This document shows, piece by piece, positions 24,843-32,864 of a stretch of DNA of 64,000 nucleotides. The DNA lies in the NCBI GenBank assembly GCA_035553355.1, contig DATMJW010000124.1, positions 13,383 through 77,382 on the forward strand, read 5' to 3'. Source of the DNA: Gaiellasilicea sp035553355 (GTDB lineage Bacteria > Actinomycetota > Thermoleophilia > Gaiellales > Gaiellaceae). Both the position numbers and the translations under genes were made by a program. The notes under the pieces are model-generated. The model saw nothing but the letters and a program-made list of their open reading frames with translations. It was not told the DNA's origin and made no database searches. How positions within the stretch are numbered: the first letter of the stretch is position 1; each line of letters begins with the position of its first letter.

Positions 24843-24872
24843 CGCCGCCGCGGGCGGGGGCCCGCGGCGGCG
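24843..24872. terminator. 13-bp GC hairpin at the convergent 3' ends
   Basis: CGCCGCCGCGGGC pairs with GCCCGCGGCGGCG around a GGGG loop, just after the minus-strand acyl-CoA dehydrogenase stop. It is a likely terminator or 3'-end protector; there is no T-run. Confidence 0.45.
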
Positions 24873-24878
24873 GCGTGT

Positions 24879-26084
24879 CTACGAGAAGCGGTACGTGCCG
24901 CCGTCGCGGAACTCGCCGAGGATCCGGCGGGAGACGACCATGCGGTGAACCTCGTCCGGGCCGTCGTAGATGCGCGCACCGCGCGCGTTCGCGTACATGT
25001 GTCCGAGCGGCGTCTCGTCGGTGAGCCCGCGGGCGCCGTGCGTCTGGATCGCGCGGTCGATCACGTCGTGGAGGACGCGCGCGGCGTAGAACTTGATCAG
25101 CGAGATCTCGACCCGCGCCTCGTCGCCCTCGTCGAGCTTCCGTGCCGCGTCGAGCGTCATCAGCCGGCACGCCTGGATCTCCGCTGCGGAGTCGGCGATC
25201 CATTTCTGGATCGTCTGCTTCTCGGCGAGCGGGCCGCCGAACGCCTCCCGCTCGAGCGCGTAGCGGCACATGAGCTCGAACGCGCGCTGCATCTGCCCGA
25301 GCCAGCGCATCACGTGGTGGATCCGCCCGGGCCCGAGGCGCTTCTGCGCGATCCGGAAGCCGTCGCCGGGCTCGCCGAGCACGTTCTCGAGCGGCACGCG
25401 CACACCGGTGTAACGCACCTCGCAGTGCGTCGACCAGCCACGGCCGGTGTGGCCGAGCACCGGGATCGGCCGCACGACCTCGACGCCGGGCGTGTCGGCG
25501 GGGACGATGATCTGACTCATGCGCCGGTGCGGCGGCGCGTCCGGATCGGTGACCGCCATCACGATCCCGAACGCGGCGCCCTCGGCCGACGACGAGAACC
25601 ACTTGTGACCGTCGATGACCCACTCGTCGCCCTCGACGACCGCGCGCGTCCGCAGGCCGGTCGGGTCTGCACCGGACACCTCCGGCTCGGTCATCGAGAA
25701 GAACGAGCGCGCCGTGCCGTCGACGAGCGGCCGCAGGAAGCGCTCCTTCTGCTCCGGCGTCCCGTACAGGTGGAGGATCTCGCCGTTCCCCGCATCCGGC
25801 GCCTGGCAGTTGAAGACGAGCTGCGCCCAGGTCGAACGGCCGATCTCCTCGTTCAGGAGGGCGTACTCGATGAACCCGGAGCCCGTTCCCCCGGCCTCCG
25901 GGGGCAGGTGCGGCGCCCAGATCCCCGCCGCCTTCGCCTTCGCGCGGAGCTCGTCGATCAGCGCGTCGGCGGCGTCGTCCTCGCGCGCGAGCGCAGGTTC
26001 GGCCGCGTAGACGTGCTCCTCCATGAACGCGCGCACCTCGGCGCGGCGGGCCGTCACGTCGCGCGGGATCGCGAGCTCGGTCAC
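24879..26084 (-). CDS. Acyl-CoA dehydrogenase, ACAD10/11-type
   Basis: A flavin-dependent acyl-CoA dehydrogenase of 401 residues. FAD and substrate blocks are visible: FSMTEPEVSGADPTGLRT, DEWVIDGHKWFSSSA and REAFGGPLAEKQTIQKWIAD. The C-terminus reads YDGPDEVHRMVVSRRIL instead of the YEGTxxIxR found in short-chain enzymes. GPDEVHR is characteristic of the ACAD10/ACAD11 branch, in which the dehydrogenase is paired with an APH-type kinase. Such a kinase (35438-36355) is in the divergent operon next door. The GTG at 26084 lies 6 nt after a GATACT box. Role in 4-hydroxyacyl-CoA processing is inference. Confidence 0.9.
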   Translation of the reverse strand: MTELAIPRDVTARRAEVRAFMEEHVYAAEPALAREDDAADALIDELRAKAKAAGIWAPHLPPEAGGTGSGFIEYALLNEEIGRSTWAQLVFNCQAPDAGNGEILHLYGTPEQKERFLRPLVDGTARSFFSMTEPEVSGADPTGLRTRAVVEGDEWVIDGHKWFSSSAEGAAFGIVMAVTDPDAPPHRRMSQIIVPADTPGVEVVRPIPVLGHTGRGWSTHCEVRYTGVRVPLENVLGEPGDGFRIAQKRLGPGRIHHVMRWLGQMQRAFELMCRYALEREAFGGPLAEKQTIQKWIADSAAEIQACRLMTLDAARKLDEGDEARVEISLIKFYAARVLHDVIDRAIQTHGARGLTDETPLGHMYANARGARIYDGPDEVHRMVVSRRILGEFRDGGTYRFS

Positions 26085-26089
26085 GCGCC

Positions 26090-26096
26090 TAGTATC
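26090..26096. promoter_or_regulatory. Overlapping divergent -10 boxes, both predicted leaderless
   Basis: The plus strand reads TAGTAT (26090-26095), six bases before the GTG at 26102. The minus strand reads GATACT (26096-26091), six bases before the GTG at 26084. The two genes therefore use the same few base pairs as -10 and cannot both be bound by polymerase at once. Confidence 0.55.
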
Positions 26097-26101
26097 GCGC
26101 C

Positions 26102-26846
26102 GTGGAGGCCGAGGAGCGAATCGCGCGGCAGGACGCCGTGCGCGCGCACGTGCTCGACCTCGCCGGGTCGGACGAACGCGTCGTCGCGGCCGCTGTCGTC
26201 GGCTCGCTCGCTGGGACCGGGCGACCAGTTCTCCGACCTCGACCTGACGTTCGCCGTCGCCGACGGCGTCCCGCTCGCCGAGGTGATCGACGACTGGACT
26301 GCGCGGATGGCCGAGCTCGGTGCGACGAACCTCTTCGACCTCCCCGTCGGGCCGACCGTGTATCGGGTGTTCCTCCTTCCGAGCCCTCTCCAGGTCGACC
26401 TTTCGTTCACACCGGCTGCCGACTTCGCGCCCGCAGGCCCGAACTGGCGGCTGCTCTTCGGGAGCGCCGGCGAGCCCGCGCACCGGGAGCCGCGGCCGGC
26501 CGGCGAGGTCGTCGGCTACGGCGCGCTGTTCGCCCTCCACGCCTGGACGAGCATCGCGCGCGGCCGCCTCTGGCAGGCCGAGCACTGGGTCACGCGCGCA
26601 CGGGACGAGGCACTGGCGCTCGCCGCGCGCAGATGCGGCCTCCGCGAGAACGAGTACCGCGGCGTCGACGACCTGCCGCCGGACGTGCTGAGCCGCGCGG
26701 CGACGCGCGTGGGCGGGCTCGAACCCGCCGAGCTGCGCCGCGCGCTCCGGGCGGTGATCGAGCTCCTCCTCGCCGAGGGCGGCGCCGACGCGGCGCACGT
26801 CGCGGAACGGCTTCGCGAGCTCCTCGCGCGGCCGTCGACTGTTTAG
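26102..26846 (+). pseudogene. Frameshifted nucleotidyltransferase-domain protein
   Basis: From the GTG at 26102 the frame reads MEAEERIARQDAVRAHVL and VVAAAVVGSLA, then loses sense. One base later (from 26214) the next frame continues GPGDQFSDLDLTFAVADG and runs to a stop at 26844-26846 (ELLARPSTV). The break at about 26212-26214 falls between the G-S pair and the D-x-D metal-binding aspartates of one nucleotidyltransferase motif, so a continuous enzyme requires skipping one G in a GGG run (or restoring two bases). It could be a true pseudogene, an assembly error or, less likely, programmed frameshifting. The restored product would be about 247 residues, a stand-alone nucleotidyltransferase with a helical C-terminus; its substrate is unknown. 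Confidence 0.75.
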
Positions 26847-26849
26847 AGT
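26844..26849 (+). promoter_or_regulatory. -10 box of the acyl-CoA catabolic operon
   Basis: TAGAGT, whose first three bases are the stop codon of the nucleotidyltransferase remnant, lies 7 bases before the GTG at 26857. This predicts a leaderless twelve-gene transcript. Confidence 0.45.
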
Positions 26850-26856
26850 CGCATCC

Positions 26857-27999
26857 GTGGACCTGCGGGACACACCGGAGGAGGCGGCGTTCCGCAGGGA
26901 GCTTCGCGAGTGGATCGCGGCGAACCTCACCGACGAGATCCGGCACGGCCGCTTCGACGACGCGGGCCGCGCGTGGAGCCGGAGCCTCTACGAGGCGGGG
27001 TACGCGGGCCTGACGTGGCCGAAGGAGTACGGCGGCGCGGGTGCGCCGTACAGCCACCAGGCGATCTTCCTCGAGGAGATGGCGCGCGCGGAGGCGCCGT
27101 CGCACCTCGGCGTGATCGGCCTCGGGATGGCCGGACCCACGATCATCGCCCACGGCACCGAGGAGCAGAAGCGCCGCCACCTCGAGAAGATCCTCTCGGC
27201 CGAGGAGATCTGGTGCCAGGGGTTCTCGGAGCCTGATGCCGGCTCCGACCTCTCCGCCGTCCGCACCTCGGCGCGGCTCGACGGCGACCGGTTCGTCGTC
27301 AACGGCCAGAAGGTCTGGTCGTCGTTCGCGCACATCGCCGACTGGTGCATCCTCGTCACGCGCAGCGACGCGGAGAGCGAGCGTCACGCCGGGCTCACGT
27401 ACCTGATGGTCGACATGCGCGCGCCGGGCGTCGAGGTCCGCCCGCTGCGCCAGATCACCGGCGAGGCGGAGTTCAACGAGATCTTCTTCGACGACGTAGA
27501 GGTGCCCGCCGAGAACGTGCTCGGCGAGGTCGGCGGCGGCTGGCAGGTCGCGATGACGACCCTGCTGCACGAGCGCGGCACCCTCGGCTTCGCGCTCACG
27601 GCGGCGCTCGAGTCGCAGGTGCAGAAGCTCGTGGCGCTCGCGCGCGAGCGCGGTGCGACGCCGGTGCAGCGCGATGCGATCGCGCGCGAGTGGATCGGGC
27701 TCCAGGCCGTCCGCTACACGAACTACCGGTCGCTGACGACCTTGATGAAGACGGGCATCCCCGGCCCCGAGGGCTCCGGCTCGAAGCTGTGGTGGTCGGA
27801 GGCGAACCAGCGCGTGACGAAGCTCGCGCTGGAACTGCTCGGACCCGAGGCGCAGCTGGCGGGGCCGGACGCCGCCTGGGGCGGCTACTGGCAGCACCAG
27901 CAGCTCCGGAGCCGCGGCAACACGATCGAGGCGGGGACGTCCGAGATCCTGCGGAACATCATCGCCGAGCGTGTGCTCGGGCTCCCGAGGTCGCGATGA
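26857..27999 (+). CDS. Acyl-CoA dehydrogenase, catalytic partner of a heteromeric pair
   Basis: A 380-residue FadE-type dehydrogenase. Blocks: WPKEYGGAGAPYSHQAIF, QGFSEPDAGSDLSAVRT, RFVVNGQKVWSS and the catalytic-base region TIEAGTSEILRNIIAERVLG. The next gene is a second, shorter dehydrogenase without the catalytic region. Adjacent full and short ACAD genes in actinobacteria (for example the ChsE1-ChsE2 steroid side-chain enzymes) form alpha2-beta2 complexes, so I infer the same here. First gene of the operon reaching to 36672. Confidence 0.9.
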   Translation: MDLRDTPEEAAFRRELREWIAANLTDEIRHGRFDDAGRAWSRSLYEAGYAGLTWPKEYGGAGAPYSHQAIFLEEMARAEAPSHLGVIGLGMAGPTIIAHGTEEQKRRHLEKILSAEEIWCQGFSEPDAGSDLSAVRTSARLDGDRFVVNGQKVWSSFAHIADWCILVTRSDAESERHAGLTYLMVDMRAPGVEVRPLRQITGEAEFNEIFFDDVEVPAENVLGEVGGGWQVAMTTLLHERGTLGFALTAALESQVQKLVALARERGATPVQRDAIAREWIGLQAVRYTNYRSLTTLMKTGIPGPEGSGSKLWWSEANQRVTKLALELLGPEAQLAGPDAAWGGYWQHQQLRSRGNTIEAGTSEILRNIIAERVLGLPRSR

Positions 28000-28012
28000 A
28001 GGCGGCGCGCTA

Positions 28013-28885
28013 GTGGAGTTCGCGTTCACGCAGGAGCAGGAGGAGCTGCGCCGGGAGGCGCGGGCGTTCCTCGACGCGAACCCGCAGGCGCCGCTCGACG
28101 AGCTGCGCGGGCTCGGCTGGCTCGGCGTCTCGGTGCCCGAGGAGCGCGGCGGCGGCGGCCTCTCGTTCCTCGACGAGGCGATCCTCTTCGAGGAGGCGGG
28201 GCGCGCCCTCTACGGCGGGCCGTTCCTGACGACCGCCGTCGTCCTCCCGGCGCTGCCGGCGGTGGACGAGCATGCATGGTCGGTCGAGCTCGACGGGCTG
28301 GTGCCGCACCTCGACGCCGTCGAGTACGTCCTGCGCGAGTCGATGGAGGCGACTGCCGCCACCGGCGAGACGCTGCCGACGACCGACGAGACGCGGTCGC
28401 TCGGCCGCCTCGCGGCCACGACCGGAGACCCCGTCCCGGGCGACTTCGGGCCGGTGCGGCTGCGGCTGCTCGCGGCGCTCGCGCTCGAGGCGGTCGGCAT
28501 CGCCGACCGCGTGCTCGAGCTCGCGGTCGAGTACGCCTCGGGCCGCCGCCAGTTCGGCCGCGTGATCGGCACCTACCAGGCCGTCTCGCACCCGCTCGCC
28601 GACACGTACGTCGAGACCGAGCTCGCCCGCTCGCTCGCCTACTGGGCGGCATGGTGCGTCGCCGAGGCCGACGAGCGAGCGCCGGTCGCGGTCGCGTCCG
28701 CGAAGTCGTTCTGCGCGGAGACCGCGGTTGCCGCCTGCGAGCGCTCGATCCAGGTGCACGGCGGCATCGGCTTCACGTGGGAGCACGTCCTGCACCGCTA
28801 CTACAAGCGCGCCCAGTGGATCGACGCGTTCGGCGGCCACGCCGCCTCCCACCGCGCGACCGTCGCCGCCGCGCTACTCGACTGA
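28013..28885 (+). CDS. Short acyl-CoA dehydrogenase, likely non-catalytic subunit
   Basis: 290 residues against about 380 for the family. The N-terminal helices (FAFTQEQEELRREARAFLD, VSVPEERGGGGLSFLDEAILFEE) and the C-terminal helical bundle (YASGRRQFGRVIGTYQAVSH, IQVHGGIGFTWEHVLHRYYKRA) are kept. The middle beta-barrel is much reduced and the end lacks the EGTxE catalytic block. This is the pattern of the beta subunit of heteromeric ACADs. The GTG at 28013 follows a GGCGG-type ribosome site; between it and the previous stop lies a five-codon frame (ATG AAG GCG GCG CGC TAG) that may link translation. Confidence 0.85.
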   Translation: MEFAFTQEQEELRREARAFLDANPQAPLDELRGLGWLGVSVPEERGGGGLSFLDEAILFEEAGRALYGGPFLTTAVVLPALPAVDEHAWSVELDGLVPHLDAVEYVLRESMEATAATGETLPTTDETRSLGRLAATTGDPVPGDFGPVRLRLLAALALEAVGIADRVLELAVEYASGRRQFGRVIGTYQAVSHPLADTYVETELARSLAYWAAWCVAEADERAPVAVASAKSFCAETAVAACERSIQVHGGIGFTWEHVLHRYYKRAQWIDAFGGHAASHRATVAAALLD

Positions 28886-28893
28886 GGAGGGTC

Positions 28894-29352
28894 GTGCCGG
28901 TTCCGAAGGACGAGGTGCTCGAGCTGATGCGGAGGGAGGTCGACCCGGCCGAGGTCGCCGAGATCCGGGAGCTCTGGAAGGCGCACTCGAAGGCGGAGGA
29001 CGCGCGCTCACTGGACGGGCTGCTCGCCACGCTGACGCCCGACTGCGTCTACACCGTGTACCCGGACGACGTCTCCTGGCACGGGCACGAGGGCGCCGCG
29101 CGCTTCTACACGGAGCTGCTCACCGCCTTTCCGGACGTCGTCTTCGAGCTGCAGAACATCGTGATCGGCCCGCAGGGGGTCGTCGAGGAGGCGGTCGTCA
29201 CCGGGACGCATCGCGCGAAGTGGCTCGACCAGGAGCCGACCGGGGAGCGGCTCACCTGGCGGAACGCGATCTTCTTCCCCTGGGACCGCGAGGCGCGCCT
29301 CTTCAAGGGGGAGCGCGTCTACACCGACATGCCGAGGAGGCTTGCGTCATGA
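28894..29352 (+). CDS. SnoaL/NTF2-like protein
   Basis: 152 residues with the cone-shaped alpha+beta fold pattern: LWKAHSKAEDARSLDGLLATLTPDCVYTVYPDDVSWHGHEGAARFY in its parts, TELLTAFPDVVFELQNIVIG, and TWRNAIFFPWDRE. The family includes ester cyclases, isomerases and hydratase-like enzymes acting on small rings. Position inside a CoA-ester operon suggests an isomerase or hydrolase role, which is inference. GAGGAGG lies 3 bases before the GTG. It overlaps the cupin gene as ATGA. Confidence 0.8.
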   Translation: MPVPKDEVLELMRREVDPAEVAEIRELWKAHSKAEDARSLDGLLATLTPDCVYTVYPDDVSWHGHEGAARFYTELLTAFPDVVFELQNIVIGPQGVVEEAVVTGTHRAKWLDQEPTGERLTWRNAIFFPWDREARLFKGERVYTDMPRRLAS

Positions 29353-29744
29353 GCTACGCGTTCTCGTCGCTCGACGAGCTGGGCGACAACTACGGGTTCC
29401 GGAAGGTGCGGCAGGCGCTCGGCGTCAGCGCCTTCGGCGTCAACTTCGTCGTCTACCCGCCGAACCAGCGCGGGCCGGAGCACTACCACGACGTCCAGGA
29501 CGAGCTCTACTTCGTCCACAGCGGGACGGCGCGCGTCGAGGTCGGCGACGAGGAGCGCGTCGTCGGGGCCGGCGGGATCTTCCACGTCGAGTCGACCACG
29601 CCGCGGCGGATCTCGAACGCCGGCGACGACGACCTCGTGCTCCTCGTGGTCGGCGGCAAGAACGGCTACGTCGAGCGCGACGGCCACGTCACGAGCGACG
29701 ACGAGCTTCGGATCAGGCAGGGACTCGGGAAGGGAGGTGCGTGA
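29349..29744 (+). CDS. Single-domain cupin
   Basis: A 131-residue beta-barrel protein. The first cupin motif reads RGPEHYHDVQDELYFVHSGTARVEVG in its parts, with two His and one Glu as metal ligands. The second reads GGIFHVESTTPRRISNAG with a His. It may be a metal-dependent isomerase or dioxygenase or a binding protein; nothing in the sequence decides. Its stop overlaps the ligase start (TGATG). Confidence 0.82.
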   Translation: MSYAFSSLDELGDNYGFRKVRQALGVSAFGVNFVVYPPNQRGPEHYHDVQDELYFVHSGTARVEVGDEERVVGAGGIFHVESTTPRRISNAGDDDLVLLVVGGKNGYVERDGHVTSDDELRIRQGLGKGGA

Positions 29745-31369
29745 TGTTGCAGGGCATGACGATGGACTACCAGCTCAACGTCGGCGCGATCGTCCGGCGG
29801 GCGGAGCAGCTCTTCGGCCACAAGGAGATCGTCACCCGGAACACGGACAAGAGCTTCCACCGCTACACCTACGCCGACTTCGTCCCCCGCTCGCGGCGGC
29901 TCGCCGCCGCGCTGCGCAAGCTCGGGCTCGAGGACGGCGACCGCGTCGGGACCTTCGCGTGGAACCACTACCGCCACCTCGAGGCGTACCTCGGGCTCCC
30001 GGCGGGAGGGCTCGTGATCCACACGCTGAACCTGCGCCTCCACCCCGACGACCTCACCTACATCGCGCAGCACGGCGGCGACCGTGCGCTGATCGTCGAC
30101 AAGACGCTGTGGCCGCTCGCGGAGAAGTTCGTCGAGCGCGTCGGCTTCGAGCACGTGATCGTGATCGCGGACGACGGCGAGGTCCCGGACGGCACGATCG
30201 AGTACGAGTCGCTGCTCGCGTCCGTCGACGACGCCGACCTGGTCGAGCGCGACGTCGACGAGAGGGCCGCAGCCGCCATGTGCTACACGAGCGGCACGAC
30301 CGGCCAGCCGAAGGGCGTCGTCTACTCGCACCGCGCGATCGCCGTCCACACGATCGTCGCGTGCATGGGCGGGGCGCTCGGCGTCACGGAGGCGGACGTC
30401 GTGCTCCCCGTCGTGCCGATGTTCCACGCGAACGCGTGGGGCTTCCCGTTCCAGTGCACGCTCGCGGGCGCGACGCAGGTCTTCCCCGGGCCGCACCTCG
30501 ACCCGCAGAGCCTGCTCGAGGCGTTCGAGCAGGAGAAGGTGACGATCACGGCCGGCGTCCCCACGATCTGGATGGGGATCCTCCAGATGCTGAACGCCGA
30601 GCCGGGGAAGTACGACCTCTCGTCGCTCCGCTGCATGGTCGTCGGCGGCTCCGCCGCGCCCCGCGCGATGATCGAGGGCTTCGAGGAGCGCCACGGCCTC
30701 AAGGTGCTGCACGCGTGGGGGATGACCGAGATGGCGCCGCTCGGATCCGTCTCGGAGCTCTCCTCCGACCTGCTGCAGCTGCCGAAGGACGAGCAGTACG
30801 CGTACCGCGCGAAGCAGGGGTTCCCGGCGCCGTTCGTCGAGATCCGCGCGATGGGCGAGAACGGCGCGGTGCCGTGGGACGGGAAGACGATGGGCGAGCT
30901 CGAGGTGCGCGGGCCGTGGATCGCGTCCGGCTACTACGCGGACGACTCGCAGGCGTACCGGTGGTCGGAGGACGGGTGGTTCGCGACCGGCGACATCGTC
31001 ACGATCGAGCCCAACGGCTACATCGAGATCCAGGATCGCGCCAAGGACCTCGTCAAGTCCGGCGGCGAGTGGATCTCGACCGTGGCGCTCGAGAACGCGC
31101 TGATGGGCCACCCGGCGATCGCCGAAGCCGCCGTGATCGCGGTGCCGCACGAGAAGTGGGACGAGCGGCCGCTCGCGGTGTGCGTGCTCCGCGAGGGGCA
31201 GTCGGCGACGCCCGACGAGCTGCGCGACTTCCTCGCCCCCCACTTCGCGAAGTGGTGGCTGCCGGACGGCTTCGAGTTCGTCGACGAGATCCCGAAGACG
31301 GCGGTCGGAAAGTTCCGCAAGACGGCGCTGCGGGAGCAGTTCGCGAAGTCACCGGCGCCTGCGGCGTGA
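29744..31369 (+). CDS. Acyl-CoA ligase (AMP-forming)
   Basis: A 541-residue adenylate-forming enzyme that activates a carboxylic acid to its CoA thioester. The P-loop-like motif is YTSGTTGQPKGV at 181-192. Further motifs are HAWGMTEMAPLG, ELEVRGPWIASGYY, GWFATGDIVTIEPNGYIEIQDRAKDLVKSGGEWIS (in parts) and the C-terminal Lys in PKTAVGKFRK. It is closest in look to medium-chain fatty-acid ligases of the AlkK type. In the proposed pathway it is the LvaE-like entry step. AGGGAGG precedes the ATG. Confidence 0.93.
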   Translation: MLQGMTMDYQLNVGAIVRRAEQLFGHKEIVTRNTDKSFHRYTYADFVPRSRRLAAALRKLGLEDGDRVGTFAWNHYRHLEAYLGLPAGGLVIHTLNLRLHPDDLTYIAQHGGDRALIVDKTLWPLAEKFVERVGFEHVIVIADDGEVPDGTIEYESLLASVDDADLVERDVDERAAAAMCYTSGTTGQPKGVVYSHRAIAVHTIVACMGGALGVTEADVVLPVVPMFHANAWGFPFQCTLAGATQVFPGPHLDPQSLLEAFEQEKVTITAGVPTIWMGILQMLNAEPGKYDLSSLRCMVVGGSAAPRAMIEGFEERHGLKVLHAWGMTEMAPLGSVSELSSDLLQLPKDEQYAYRAKQGFPAPFVEIRAMGENGAVPWDGKTMGELEVRGPWIASGYYADDSQAYRWSEDGWFATGDIVTIEPNGYIEIQDRAKDLVKSGGEWISTVALENALMGHPAIAEAAVIAVPHEKWDERPLAVCVLREGQSATPDELRDFLAPHFAKWWLPDGFEFVDEIPKTAVGKFRKTALREQFAKSPAPAA

Positions 31370-32055
31370 GGATCGTCGGCAGGACGTTCGTCGTCACGGG
31401 TGGCCGCTCCGGGCTCGGAGCGGCCACCGCGGCGATGCTGGAACGCGAGGGCGCGACGGTCGTCGTCGCGGACCTGCCCGAGACGGATGTCACGGACGAG
31501 GAGGCGGTGCGGGCGCTGATCGAGCCGCTCGACGCGCTCCACGGCGCCGTCAACTGCGCCGGGATCGGCGGCGGCGCGCGCGTGATCGGGTTCCCGCTCG
31601 AGCGCTTCCGCCGCATCGTGGAGGTGAACCTGATCGGGACCTTCGTCGTGCTGTCGCAGGCGGCGGCGAAGATGGCCGAGAACGAGCCCGACGAGGAGGG
31701 GACGCGCGGCGTGATCGTGAACACGGCGTCGAACGCCGCGTTCGACGGCCAGATCGGCCAGGCCGCCTACAGCGCGTCGAAGGCGGGAGTCGCCGGGATG
31801 ACGCTTCCGGTCGCGCGCGACCTCGCCTCGAAGGGGATCCGCGTCTGCACGATCGCGCCGGGGCCGTCGGACACGCCGATGCTGGGGCCGATGCGCGACG
31901 ACATCCGCGAGAGCCTCGTCTCGCAGATCCCCTTCCCGAAGCGGCTGGGGCGCGCGGAGGACTTCGCCGCCCTCGTCAAGCACATCGTCGAGAACGACTA
32001 CCTGAACGGCGAGACCATCCGCCTCGACGGGGCGCTGCGGATGGCGCCGAGGTGA
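31366..32055 (+). CDS. SDR oxidoreductase (3-hydroxyacyl-CoA dehydrogenase type 2-like)
   Basis: A 229-residue short-chain dehydrogenase. The cofactor motif is TGGRSGLGAAT, the catalytic part YSASKAGVAGM with the upstream Ser in VNTASNAAFDGQ, and the C-terminus IAPGPSDTPML. The PGPSDTPML and PFPKRLGRAEDFAALVKHIVEN blocks are like the human HSD10 type that oxidises 3-hydroxyacyl-CoA. It is coupled to the ligase by GTGA. It could be the beta-oxidation dehydrogenase or the keto-reductase of the pathway. Confidence 0.9.
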   Translation: MRIVGRTFVVTGGRSGLGAATAAMLEREGATVVVADLPETDVTDEEAVRALIEPLDALHGAVNCAGIGGGARVIGFPLERFRRIVEVNLIGTFVVLSQAAAKMAENEPDEEGTRGVIVNTASNAAFDGQIGQAAYSASKAGVAGMTLPVARDLASKGIRVCTIAPGPSDTPMLGPMRDDIRESLVSQIPFPKRLGRAEDFAALVKHIVENDYLNGETIRLDGALRMAPR

Positions 32056-32071
32056 CCGAGACAGGAGGCAC

Positions 32072-32860
32072 ATGGGCGATTTCGTGAAGGTCGAGAGGGA
32101 CGGGGCGGTCGGCGTGATCACGCTCGACCACCCACCGGTGAACGCACTGTCGGCGCAGCTCCTGCAGGAGCTCGAGGCGGAGTACGACGCGCTCGACCGG
32201 TCGGACGAGACGGGGGCGATCGTGATCCGCGGCGCCGGCGAGAAGGCATTCGTCGCCGGCGCGGACATCTCCGAGTTCCCCGCGCTGCGCGAGGCGGCGG
32301 CCGAGGCTGCCGAGCAGGGCTCGGCCCGCGGCATCCAGAAGCTCGCGTTCCGGATGGACGCCGGCCGCACCGCCACGATCGCGCAGATCCACGGCTACTG
32401 CCTCGGCGGCGGCCTCGAGCTCGCGATGGCGTGCGACCTCCGGGTCGCGGCGGAGGACGCGCAGCTCGGGCAGCCGGAGATCAAGCTCGGCCTGATCCCG
32501 GGCGGCGGCGGCACGCAGCGTCTCCCCCGGCTCGTCGGCCACGGCCGCGCACTCCTGCTCAACCTGACCGGAGATCCGATCTCCGGCCGGCAGGCGTACG
32601 AGTGGGGGCTCGTCGAGAAGGTCGTGCCGCGGGCGGAGCTCGAGGCGGCGACGCTCGAGCTCGCGACGACGCTCTCGCAGCGCTCGCCGCACGCGACGGC
32701 GGTGATCAAGGAGCTCGCGGCCGCCACGCGCGACCTGCCGCTCGCCGACGGGATGCGACGCGAGGCGCAGGCGTTCATGCGCTGCCTCGCGAGCGAGGAC
32801 GGCGCCGAGGGCGTCGCCGCCTTCCTCGAGAAGCGCCAGCCGCAGTTCACCGGCCGCTAG
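32072..32860 (+). CDS. Enoyl-CoA hydratase/isomerase
   Basis: A 262-residue crotonase. GVITLDHPPVNALSAQLLQEL, the oxyanion block EKAFVAGADISEF, and IHGYCLGGGLELAMACDLRVA with the catalytic Glu region QPEIKLGLIPGGGGTQRLPRLVG are all present, so it should be an active hydratase. GGAGG precedes the ATG at 32072. It supplies the hydration step of beta-oxidation in this operon. Confidence 0.93.
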   Translation: MGDFVKVERDGAVGVITLDHPPVNALSAQLLQELEAEYDALDRSDETGAIVIRGAGEKAFVAGADISEFPALREAAAEAAEQGSARGIQKLAFRMDAGRTATIAQIHGYCLGGGLELAMACDLRVAAEDAQLGQPEIKLGLIPGGGGTQRLPRLVGHGRALLLNLTGDPISGRQAYEWGLVEKVVPRAELEAATLELATTLSQRSPHATAVIKELAAATRDLPLADGMRREAQAFMRCLASEDGAEGVAAFLEKRQPQFTGR

Positions 32861-32864
32861 AGCG

